Below, piece by piece: positions 14,606 through 21,976 of a DNA stretch of 21,976 nt (positions are counted from its first letter, which is position 1; each line of letters opens with the position of its first letter). The position numbers and the translations under genes are program-made. The DNA comes from Chloroflexota bacterium. GTDB taxonomy: Bacteria > Chloroflexota > Dehalococcoidia > SZUA-161. The notes under the pieces were generated by a model. That model ran no database searches and had not been told where the DNA came from. It saw only the letters and a program-made list of their open reading frames with translations. The stretch covers positions 1 through 21,976 of the forward strand of contig VGNW01000013.1 of assembly GCA_016865955.1 (NCBI GenBank), written 5' to 3'.

Positions 14606-15262
14606 ATGTGGGATTCCGAAAAAAAGATAGTGCTGGAAATGTCACAGCGTATGTCTCAGAGGGGTTTTGTGGTAGGCACGGCGGGTAATGTGAGCATGCG
14701 CCTCAGGGACACCGAAGGAAGACAACTAATGACTATAACTCCCACAGGGAAGCATTATGATTTCGTCAGTGTGGAAGATATGGTGGTAGTTGATTTCAAA
14801 GGCAATGTCATAGAAGGCCAGCATACTCCCTCAATTGAAACGATGATGCACATAGAGGTTTATAAGACGCGCAAGAAGGTGAATGCTGTCATTCACAGCC
14901 ACCCTGTCTTCAGTAGTGCCATAGCAGTTGCCGGACTTGACATACCTCCGATTGTGGACGATCAGATAACCTATCTCGGCGGCGGTATAAAAGTGGCAGA
15001 TTACGCTCTGTCAGGCAGTCAGGAACTGGTGGATAACGTTATCTCTGCACTGGGACCGCGCAATGCGGTTTTAATGGCAAATCATGGCGCGCTCTGTGTG
15101 GGCAGAGATATGCGCGAGGCATTTACGAATCTCGAGATGCTGGAGAAGACGGCAAGAATATATATCACTGTCCTCGGCATTGGCAGACTGACCGCCATGC
15201 CTGCCGAAGCTATCGAGGTACAAATGGCGTTCTTCGAATACATGCACGGAGAGAGCGGGTAA
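14606..15262 (+). CDS. Class II aldolase/adducin family, L-fuculose-phosphate aldolase-like
   Basis: This zinc-dependent aldolase type cleaves sugar 1-phosphates to DHAP and an aldehyde. The 218-residue protein has GTAGNVSMR (24-32), where the substrate phosphate binds, and ITPTGKHYD (44-52). The metal ligands are H97 and H99 in VIHSHPVFSSA and H160 in MANHGALCVG. The catalytic acid is E78 in PSIETMMH; many relatives have P-S-S-E here. Length and motifs are those of FucA, AraD/SgbE and related aldolases (including ones for 5-deoxypentose phosphates), so the substrate is unassigned. It has its own extended -10 promoter and a strong terminator after it, so it is a single-gene unit beside the LsrF-like and GH1 genes. 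Confidence 0.9.
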   Translation: MWDSEKKIVLEMSQRMSQRGFVVGTAGNVSMRLRDTEGRQLMTITPTGKHYDFVSVEDMVVVDFKGNVIEGQHTPSIETMMHIEVYKTRKKVNAVIHSHPVFSSAIAVAGLDIPPIVDDQITYLGGGIKVADYALSGSQELVDNVISALGPRNAVLMANHGALCVGRDMREAFTNLEMLEKTARIYITVLGIGRLTAMPAEAIEVQMAFFEYMHGESG

Positions 15263-15292
15263 AGGTAAGATCGGGCTATCGGTGTTTATAGA

Positions 15293-15320
15293 AAGTCCCC
15301 CGGTTTCGGGGGACTTCCGT
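15293..15320. terminator. Strong terminator hairpin between convergent genes
   Basis: AAGTCCCCCG (15293-15302) and CGGGGGACTT (15307-15316) form a perfect ten-pair stem with a GTTT loop. CCGTATTTT follows on the plus strand and TTTCTATAAA on the minus strand, so it can stop transcription from both the aldolase and the KAS III gene. A small second dyad, GGCTA-AA-TAGCC, lies at 15336-15347. Confidence 0.85.
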
Positions 15321-15352
15321 ATTTTAGGGGGGCAAGGCTAAATAGCCGTTAA

Positions 15353-16651
15353 TTACAGCACCACTGTCATAACGCCTACACTGAATCCCGAAGCTCCGCC
15401 GACTAGCATGATTCTGCTGTTGGGGTGCACCAGGTTGCTCTCTATTGCCTCCGTCAAGGCAATAGGTATGCTTGCTGCTGCAGTGTTTCCATACTTCGTG
15501 ACAGTATATATGGCTTTCTCAATAGGGAGATTCACAATGCGCATAATTCTCTCGGTGATTCCGCGTGTTACCTGGTGCGGCACCACGAGGTCTATGTCGC
15601 TGTGTTTCCATCCTGTCTCTCTCATCATGCCCAACATGACTGAAGGGATATGTCTCAAAGCAAGCTTGTTAATGCCGGCGCTGTGAGATACAAAATATAT
15701 CTGGGAGAGGTCGAAGGGACATAATGTGCCGCCGGCTTTGATTGTGGCAAGCTCCCACGCAGAGCCGTCAGAGCTGAAACGAGTCCTGCGGATGCCACGA
15801 CCCTGTTCGTTTTCCGCTTTAAACACTACAGCGCCGCCGCCGTCTCCCAGCGTGAAAGCTGAGAAGCCTACCCCCAACTCCTCGATGGTCTCTATATCCC
15901 AGTTGACGAACTTGGATAGAACCTCACCCGCAGCCACCAGCCCTACACGGCAGCGGCCGGTCTGCATAAAGGAATCCATGACATCCACGCCGTTGAGGAA
16001 ACTGTTGCAGGCGTTCTTGACGTCCAGTACATGTGCCTTGGTTGCCTTGAGCTTATCCTGAAGTATGTTCGCTGTAGCTGGCTCAGCGACATCGTGTGAA
16101 GCCGAGGCGAAGATTATGACATCGAGTTCATCAGGCTCTACACCGGCTCTTTCAAGAGCTACTTTGCTGGCTTCATAAGCCATATCGGAGGAGACCTGGT
16201 TATCTGTAGCATACCGCCGTTCTCTGACTACGCTTATTTTCTCAATGCTACCCAGAGGCATGTTGAACTTTTCTTCGAACCCCACCCTCTTTTCTATTTC
16301 TTCTGAGGTAACTATCCTATCCGGGACATATTTCCCTACTCCGGCAACCACCGTGGCAATCCTTCGCTGTTGAATCAATACTTCTGGTATATGTCTTCCT
16401 ACCTCTGTGACAACCGTATTGAACTTTTTTGAGGTGGTCAACATCTCGGGGACTTCTCTCCTCAATTCCTCCTCGACGGCGGCCGTGACCACAGAGGCTA
16501 TCCTTGTGGAGAAGTCGATGGCAGGTTCCAAAGCGGGGGCAGTCCTCTTGATATCGGAGATGACCTCAGTGACAACTTCGTTGACCTTTTTACTTACCTT
16601 ACTCAGCGGGCTATCCTTGGCTGTCTGTTCTAAAGGCTCTTTCATCTCCAT
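15353..16651 (-). CDS. KAS III (FabH-like) condensing enzyme with repeated N-terminal extension
   Basis: The catalytic part is a thiolase-fold 3-oxoacyl-ACP synthase III-type enzyme. It has the full triad: C215 in VKNACNSFLNG, H359 in VVPHQVTRG and N389 in KYGNTAAASIP. It also has the glycine strand FTLGDGGGAVVF (266-277) and the C-terminal LVGGASGFSVG. The FabH-like domain starts near residue 100 (VVAGVGKYVPDRIVTSEEI). Before it lies an unusual extension of about 95 residues built of degenerate repeats of the pattern K-K-x-N-x-V-V-T-x-V. It could serve fatty acid, hydrocarbon or secondary metabolite synthesis; with no acp, fabD or ole genes beside it the substrate is open. Only the catalytic domain fits normal FabH length. 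It is transcribed alone from a near-consensus promoter. Confidence 0.88.
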   Translation of the reverse strand: MEMKEPLEQTAKDSPLSKVSKKVNEVVTEVISDIKRTAPALEPAIDFSTRIASVVTAAVEEELRREVPEMLTTSKKFNTVVTEVGRHIPEVLIQQRRIATVVAGVGKYVPDRIVTSEEIEKRVGFEEKFNMPLGSIEKISVVRERRYATDNQVSSDMAYEASKVALERAGVEPDELDVIIFASASHDVAEPATANILQDKLKATKAHVLDVKNACNSFLNGVDVMDSFMQTGRCRVGLVAAGEVLSKFVNWDIETIEELGVGFSAFTLGDGGGAVVFKAENEQGRGIRRTRFSSDGSAWELATIKAGGTLCPFDLSQIYFVSHSAGINKLALRHIPSVMLGMMRETGWKHSDIDLVVPHQVTRGITERIMRIVNLPIEKAIYTVTKYGNTAAASIPIALTEAIESNLVHPNSRIMLVGGASGFSVGVMTVVL

Positions 16652-16683
16652 CCCCTCTCCCCGTGAGTTGGTGGTGACTTCGA

Positions 16684-16712
16684 ATTATATTCTGAGCGAT
16701 GTCACAAGTCAA
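16684..16712 (-). promoter_or_regulatory. Promoter of the KAS III-like gene
   Basis: On the minus strand TTGACT (16712-16707) is followed after exactly 17 bases by TATAAT (16689-16684), close to the sigma-70 ideal. The start would be near 16677. A 14-base palindrome, GTTACT-AA-AGTAAC (16736-16749), lies just upstream and could be an operator; that part is inference. Confidence 0.75.
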
Positions 16713-16830
16713 GCCAAAAGTACTCACGCGGGAATGTTACTAAAGTAACCAAACCTCCAGATTTTTACTGATGCATCTGAAGAGCAGGCTTGAAGATAGA
16801 AGAGGCTTTATACTAAGCTATCGTTCATTC

Positions 16831-16860
16831 GGTAGGTTGGAACATCCGCTCCAACCTACC
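16831..16860. repeat. Palindromic repeat, first of an adjacent pair
   Basis: GGTAGGTTGGA (16831-16841) and TCCAACCTACC (16850-16860) are perfect 11-base arms with an eight-base loop. No T-run follows on either strand, so it is probably a mobile REP or MITE-like element rather than a terminator. Confidence 0.65.
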
Positions 16861-16861
16861 C

Positions 16862-16889
16862 GTAGGGGCGTTTAATTGAACGCCCCTAC
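16862..16889. repeat. Palindromic repeat, second of an adjacent pair
   Basis: GTAGGGGCGTT (16862-16872) and AACGCCCCTAC (16879-16889) are perfect 11-base arms. The GTAGGGGCG...CGCCCCTAC form is, from memory, a dispersed palindrome in many bacterial genomes. Its right arm contains the stop codon of the small gene ending at 16886, so insertion may have reset the end of that protein. Confidence 0.65.
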
Positions 16890-17077
16890 TTGTCTTTGCT
16901 TTTTGATTGTTTTGCTCTTTTCAATACGGCATCTTTGTAGACGCGGACGATGCTGCGCCCGTGCTGCAGTATCTTACTTCGCTTCTTCTGCAGCTTCTTC
17001 TCCCGGCGTTCCTGTCTGGTATCTTCCGGTTCCACGCCGTTCACCATTATTCTGGGATGGTGAGTCTTAGATCTCAT
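16886..17077 (-). CDS. Small basic protein of unknown function
   Basis: The product is 63 residues from ATG 17077 and very rich in K and R. It starts MRSKTHHPRIMVNGVEPEDT, then RQERREKKLQKKRSKILQHG, and ends in a K/S-rich tail. No family is recognised with confidence; the sequence suggests a helical, perhaps RNA- or DNA-binding protein. The start overlaps the end of the nuclease gene by 11 bases; an upstream ATG at 17107 would add ten residues that only mirror the nuclease 3' end, so the shorter form is preferred. Its composition is GC-rich like the host genes (35 of 60 bases in 16981-17040), unlike the nuclease gene. The stop lies inside a palindromic repeat. The ordered reading frame and operon position support a real gene. 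Confidence 0.6.
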   Translation of the reverse strand: MRSKTHHPRIMVNGVEPEDTRQERREKKLQKKRSKILQHGRSIVRVYKDAVLKRAKQSKSKDK

Positions 17078-18044
17078 ATCTTTCTTTGATATATTTCCGC
17101 CATACATTTAGGGTGTCAGGTAAGCTAATTTCAATAGTATGTATGAAATTCTGTGTGGTTGAAACATGGAAAGAATCGGGGTTCCTTAGTAGACTGGGCC
17201 ACGCTTTTAATGGATCGCGCTTACCATCAAATGGGTGTGACATTCTTAGTAATTCATTATTGTCTGCGTGGTAAATAACGCCAAATTCAACTTTATGAAA
17301 ACCTGCTTGAGAATCAGATTTTATGCAATGCGCTAATAGTTGGTTACGCATCAGTTGATAAAAATCATAGCGAAAGGGGCAGTAGCTTGTCGCTGTTAGG
17401 TACTCTTTCTTGAACGGGCTTTTATCGGATAGGATGATATCCCAATAGGTACGCTTAACTTGGGCTCGATAACATTGTGTTTTAGGAGAGGCAATAATCT
17501 TTCTCGAAAAGAGACAACGTTTCGGATTAGGATTTTTATCTTGTCCACATTTGCCAAAGCTTGATTCATTGAATTTGAATTCCAAGAGCAGCATATTTTT
17601 TCTGTTGGCTTTATCGAGCCAAACAATAGATATGTCTGAGCTTGTTCTATTTTGGCCGCGCCCACCTTCTTCATTGAAGTAGTTCTTGTTATTGGGTCCG
17701 ATGTATTCAAAATCGAGGTCAACCACATTTCCCACATCGGAGAACTCACTAGAGAGCCACGTTTTAAGAACATCGAGGTGTTGCTTCAGTGGGAAGAAGA
17801 TGTTGAGACACATAATCTGTGAACTCAGCATATTATGCTTATCTTTATGCCAAGCTATTTTCTTGGTTTGGAAATAAAGCTGAGCTGCCTCCCGAATACC
17901 ATCCCATAGGTTGATTTCCCATACTTCCTCAGGCAGAATGTGATCATAAAGTTTACCTCTCCATTTGCCCTTATCTTTAATGCTAAGGACATCCTTTTTG
18001 TATCTGGTTTGTTGCTCTCTTACCTTTTCAGACAAGCCACTCAC
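17067..18044 (-). CDS. Putative PD-(D/E)XK nuclease, PGN_0703-like restriction endonuclease family
   Basis: The 325-residue protein resembles the PGN_0703-type putative restriction nucleases. Support comes from SSQIMCLNIFFPLK (74-87), DFEYIGP (111-117) and a nuclease core with D137 in SSDISIVW and E155-x-K157 in LLLEFKF. Cysteines at 166, 177, 191 and 222 could bind metal. No methyltransferase or specificity subunit lies nearby, so a role in restriction, other defence or repair is open. Translation starts at GTG 18044, with a G-rich site (AAAGGGGGG) in the 12-base gap after uvrB. The gene is clearly AT-rich: 41 of 120 bases are G or C in 17221-17340, against 38 of 60 in uvrB at 19321-19380. 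This suggests horizontal acquisition into the uvrB transcript. Confidence 0.65.
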   Translation of the reverse strand: MSGLSEKVREQQTRYKKDVLSIKDKGKWRGKLYDHILPEEVWEINLWDGIREAAQLYFQTKKIAWHKDKHNMLSSQIMCLNIFFPLKQHLDVLKTWLSSEFSDVGNVVDLDFEYIGPNNKNYFNEEGGRGQNRTSSDISIVWLDKANRKNMLLLEFKFNESSFGKCGQDKNPNPKRCLFSRKIIASPKTQCYRAQVKRTYWDIILSDKSPFKKEYLTATSYCPFRYDFYQLMRNQLLAHCIKSDSQAGFHKVEFGVIYHADNNELLRMSHPFDGKRDPLKAWPSLLRNPDSFHVSTTQNFIHTIEISLPDTLNVWRKYIKERYEI

Positions 18045-18056
18045 ATGTCCCCCCTT

Positions 18057-20027
<1,971 letters not shown>

Positions 20028-20049
20028 GATAAACCCTGTTAATCAGGAG

Positions 20050-20063
20050 TGAACTGCTGCTCC
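20050..20063 (-). promoter_or_regulatory. Candidate SOS box of uvrB
   Basis: On the plus strand TGAACTGCTGCTCC holds GAAC-N4-GCTC, one mismatch from the GAAC-N4-GTTC operator at lexA in this window. It sits between the -10 box and the gene, over the expected start of transcription. uvrB is SOS-controlled in many bacteria, which supports the reading. Confidence 0.55.
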
Positions 20064-20064
20064 T

Positions 20065-20070
20065 ATTATA
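20065..20070 (-). promoter_or_regulatory. -10 box of uvrB promoter
   Basis: A perfect TATAAT lies on the minus strand in the 46-base gap between the ABC permease gene and uvrB. No good -35 box is seen 17 bases upstream (AAGCGC), where the permease coding end lies. The promoter may be weak or need an activator. Confidence 0.5.
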
Positions 20071-20073
20071 CCT

Positions 20074-21351
20074 CTACTCGCTTCTCAGCGCTTCTACGGG
20101 GTCCATCTTGGAGGCACGGATAGCGGGATAAAGTCCTGAGGCAAGGCTGATAACGAGACAGATGCCGATGGCTATTCCTGTCCATTCTAAGGGGAGGGAG
20201 CCGGGGACGTCGAAAAGCATAGGCACTGCCGTATAGGAAGCGGCGGCTGCAACTGCCATGCCCAGAATCCCGCCGAACAAGCCGATAACACAAGCTTCAA
20301 ACAAAAACGCCGCGAGTATGTGGCGATTCTTAGCGCCCACAGCTTTCATAACGCCGATCTCACGTGTTCTTTCCGACACCGTTACCAGCATCACATTAGC
20401 TATGCCAATGCCACCGACGAGCAGCGAGATTCCTGCGATAGCCACGAGGGCTAGCTGAATCATGGCGGTAATATTGTTGGAAATGGCGAGGATATCTTCT
20501 TGCGTTGTTATCTTGTATTCGCGTGCCTGTCTCTGGAACGGCGCTGGCATTATGCCAAACATTCGCTCGGTCTCTCCATCGGTCTCTAGGTGTTGGTCCG
20601 GCCGCACCTTCAGAAGTCGGTTCAGCATTTGCTGAGCATCCAGCTTAATGGTGTCGACATATTTTACATTACTTGTGGTAAGGATTATAGCGCTGTAACC
20701 TTCATTCCCCATCATGGAATTCAGCGTCTTAATAGGTACATAAAGGATTCCCATGCCAAAGCCCGGTTCGGGTTCCTTGACAATCCCTTTGACCCTGAAC
20801 TTCTCGGTCACATTTTGGTTGTTAACCGTTACGGTTAGTTCAAAGTGCGACATCAATACAAGCGACCTTTGCTGAAAGGAACTAAGAATGGAATCTCCTA
20901 AGACAGCGTTGTAGCTATCTTGGACTGTCAGCGTCTCTCCGGCAAGCATCTCACGGTTCATAGTATCAAGATAGCCGGGCTCTGCTCCCAAAATTAAGAC
21001 ATTTGTCTCCTCACCCATGTACCTGACAGTTCCAAAAACCGACCTATTCGCTGTCGCTTCTTCCACATAGGGAAGCCGGCGCACCGAATCATATAAGTAG
21101 GGGTCTAATATGTCATTCTGTTTGGTGGTTGACCCAAACAGCCCGTAGGCGCTTCCGGGTTGCACGGTCACGAAGTTCGATCCCAACGCCTGTATCTGCT
21201 GCTCAAAATACCCTCGAAAACCCTGGACCATAGCAGCGTTGACAAGCACCGCAGTTATACCGATGAGTATGCCCAGCGTGACCAGGAACGAACGTAGCTT
21301 ATGGGCGGTTATGGATTCAACCGCCATTTTTAACAGCGTTACCGGATCCAC
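20074..21351 (-). CDS. MacB/FtsX-type ABC transporter permease
   Basis: This is a permease of the MacB/LolC type that couples cytoplasmic ATPase action to work on an extracytoplasmic substrate by mechanotransmission. The 425-residue protein has the usual layout. One N-terminal helix follows ITAHKLRSFLVTLGILIGIT, then comes a large extracytoplasmic domain (about 220 residues). Three helices follow at the C-terminus, with LLVGGIGIANVMLVTVSERT and REIGVMKAVGA between the first two, the FtsX signature. It ends SKMDPVEALRSE. GTG at 21351 is chosen as start: it has GGAG eight bases upstream and gives the normal short lead; an upstream ATG at 21399 adds 16 unlikely residues. It overlaps the 3' end of the preceding gene by 35 bases. 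The ATPase partner is not in the window. Confidence 0.92.
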   Translation of the reverse strand: MDPVTLLKMAVESITAHKLRSFLVTLGILIGITAVLVNAAMVQGFRGYFEQQIQALGSNFVTVQPGSAYGLFGSTTKQNDILDPYLYDSVRRLPYVEEATANRSVFGTVRYMGEETNVLILGAEPGYLDTMNREMLAGETLTVQDSYNAVLGDSILSSFQQRSLVLMSHFELTVTVNNQNVTEKFRVKGIVKEPEPGFGMGILYVPIKTLNSMMGNEGYSAIILTTSNVKYVDTIKLDAQQMLNRLLKVRPDQHLETDGETERMFGIMPAPFQRQAREYKITTQEDILAISNNITAMIQLALVAIAGISLLVGGIGIANVMLVTVSERTREIGVMKAVGAKNRHILAAFLFEACVIGLFGGILGMAVAAAASYTAVPMLFDVPGSLPLEWTGIAIGICLVISLASGLYPAIRASKMDPVEALRSE

Positions 21352-21976
21352 GTTTTCTTCTCCGCATAGATAGCCAGATAAGCACAAGGAATACGACAAT
21401 TATCGGTGGGACGATATATACAGTGAGATTAGTCTTGCCGGATGCGTTAAAATGAATCACTACACTGATAGGTGATGTCTCATAAGTCTGACGACCGATG
21501 CGGTAGAGCAATTTGAAGCTAATTCGGTCTCCATCGTTGAATTGGTCGGTCTGTATCTTAAAGCTCGCAGGCAGGAAGTCATTGGGAGCCATAGTGCCGA
21601 TAAAGAACTCGGATGGAGAGGCTTCGATGTCCCCAAGAGGAACTACGCTGACAGCATCGACCGATACCGGAAGGTCGTTCGCTATGTGCAACATGATAAG
21701 CGTTTCGTCGCCTTTGTCAGCCTCTATCCGCTCAGCCTGAATGAGCCTGATGCTCGGACTTTCGATAACGGATGTATCGATACTGAATTCTTTTTGAATT
21801 ACGGAACTGCCCAACCTGTAGGATATTTGGAAGCTCAGTTTCTGGGTTCTGATCGGGGGGTCGTAGGCTTCAAATGTCAACTCTCTTCCTCTTACCGACC
21901 TGTCAACTTCTTGCTCTTCTTCGGTTTGGCTGCCTCCGGTGAGGAGTGAGGCAATATCAACCGCCTGAACTTGCTG
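21317..21976 (-). CDS. Membrane-anchored extracytoplasmic protein (COG1361/S-layer-like), 5' part outside window
   Basis: The reading frame is open to the window edge, so only the C-terminal 219 residues are seen. It shows repeated beta-rich modules (SFQISYRLGSSVIQKEFSID, later SFKLLYRIGRQTYETSPISV) of the immunoglobulin-like sort found in COG1361-type proteins. A single C-terminal membrane helix follows (VYIVPPIIVVFLVLIWLSM) and then a basic cytoplasmic tail (RRRKRGSG). The bulk therefore lies outside the membrane. It overlaps and precedes the MacB-type permease gene, so the two are translationally coupled and probably act together, perhaps as adaptor or substrate-binding part of an efflux or lipoprotein-handling system. 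The family name is from pattern recognition only. Confidence 0.7.
   Translation of the reverse strand, partial: QQVQAVDIASLLTGGSQTEEEQEVDRSVRGRELTFEAYDPPIRTQKLSFQISYRLGSSVIQKEFSIDTSVIESPSIRLIQAERIEADKGDETLIMLHIANDLPVSVDAVSVVPLGDIEASPSEFFIGTMAPNDFLPASFKIQTDQFNDGDRISFKLLYRIGRQTYETSPISVVIHFNASGKTNLTVYIVPPIIVVFLVLIWLSMRRRKRGSGNAVKNGG

Noticed and set aside
16831..16889. The two hairpins as a rho-independent terminator for the uvrB transcript
   Set aside because: Neither is followed by a T-run on the minus strand. They may still weaken read-through, but repeat elements fit better.
16831..16889. A CRISPR array
   Set aside because: The two palindromes differ in sequence and there is no repeat-spacer periodicity or cas gene.
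17396..17773. A second minus-strand frame of 125 codons inside the nuclease gene, considered as evidence for a frameshift
   Set aside because: The 325-residue frame is continuous with all motifs, so no frameshift is needed.
20066..20293. Short minus-strand frame overlapping the end of the ABC permease gene
   Set aside because: It lies in another frame within the permease C-terminus and reads as arginine-rich noise.

Overview
The window looks like chromosomal DNA from an uncultured Chloroflexota bacterium, most likely of class Dehalococcoidia. This is inferred from gene content and remembered protein similarity, not from a search. The ATP synthase alpha and beta chains read like Dehalococcoides-type proteins. 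mraZ-rsmH-ftsZ stands alone with no peptidoglycan genes, as expected in a lineage known for lacking a murein wall. Coding GC is moderately high and small intergenic hairpin repeats are common. No rRNA, tRNA, CRISPR array, IS element or phage gene was seen, and no stretch without a gene exceeds 300 bases.

Layout. 1-6840 (minus): a complete F-type ATP synthase operon in the order atpZ/I-like, atpB, E, F, H, A, G, D, C, with atpC cut by the window edge. 6841-6988: a compact divergent control region with an atp promoter to the left and an mraZ promoter to the right; the latter is followed by four 10-bp repeats that look like the MraZ operator. 6989-9548 (plus): mraZ, rsmH, ftsZ. 9641-10963 (minus): lysA. 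11060-15262 (plus): rpsT, lexA, an LsrF/DhnA-type aldolase, a GH1 beta-glycosidase and a class II (FucA-like) aldolase, with clear promoters and terminators between units. 15353-16651 (minus): a KAS III-type condensing enzyme with an odd repeated N-terminal extension. 16831-16889: two adjacent palindromic repeats. 16886-20027 (minus): uvrB, then an AT-rich gene for a putative PD-(D/E)XK nuclease, then a small basic protein, apparently in one transcript. 20074-21976 (minus): a MacB/FtsX-type ABC permease preceded by the C-terminal part of a membrane-anchored extracytoplasmic protein.

How the parts work together. The atp operon builds a proton-driven ATP synthase; its b subunit carries an apparent lipoprotein signal. 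lexA has a GAAC-N4-GTTC operator and uvrB has a one-mismatch version of it at its own start site, so both probably belong to an SOS regulon. The putative nuclease begins 12 bases after uvrB, so it would be induced by DNA damage too. The best candidates for something undescribed are the damage-linked nuclease cassette, the N-terminal repeats of the KAS III protein and the candidate lipoprotein b subunit; the MraZ operator and the minimal division cluster with a short-tailed FtsZ come next.
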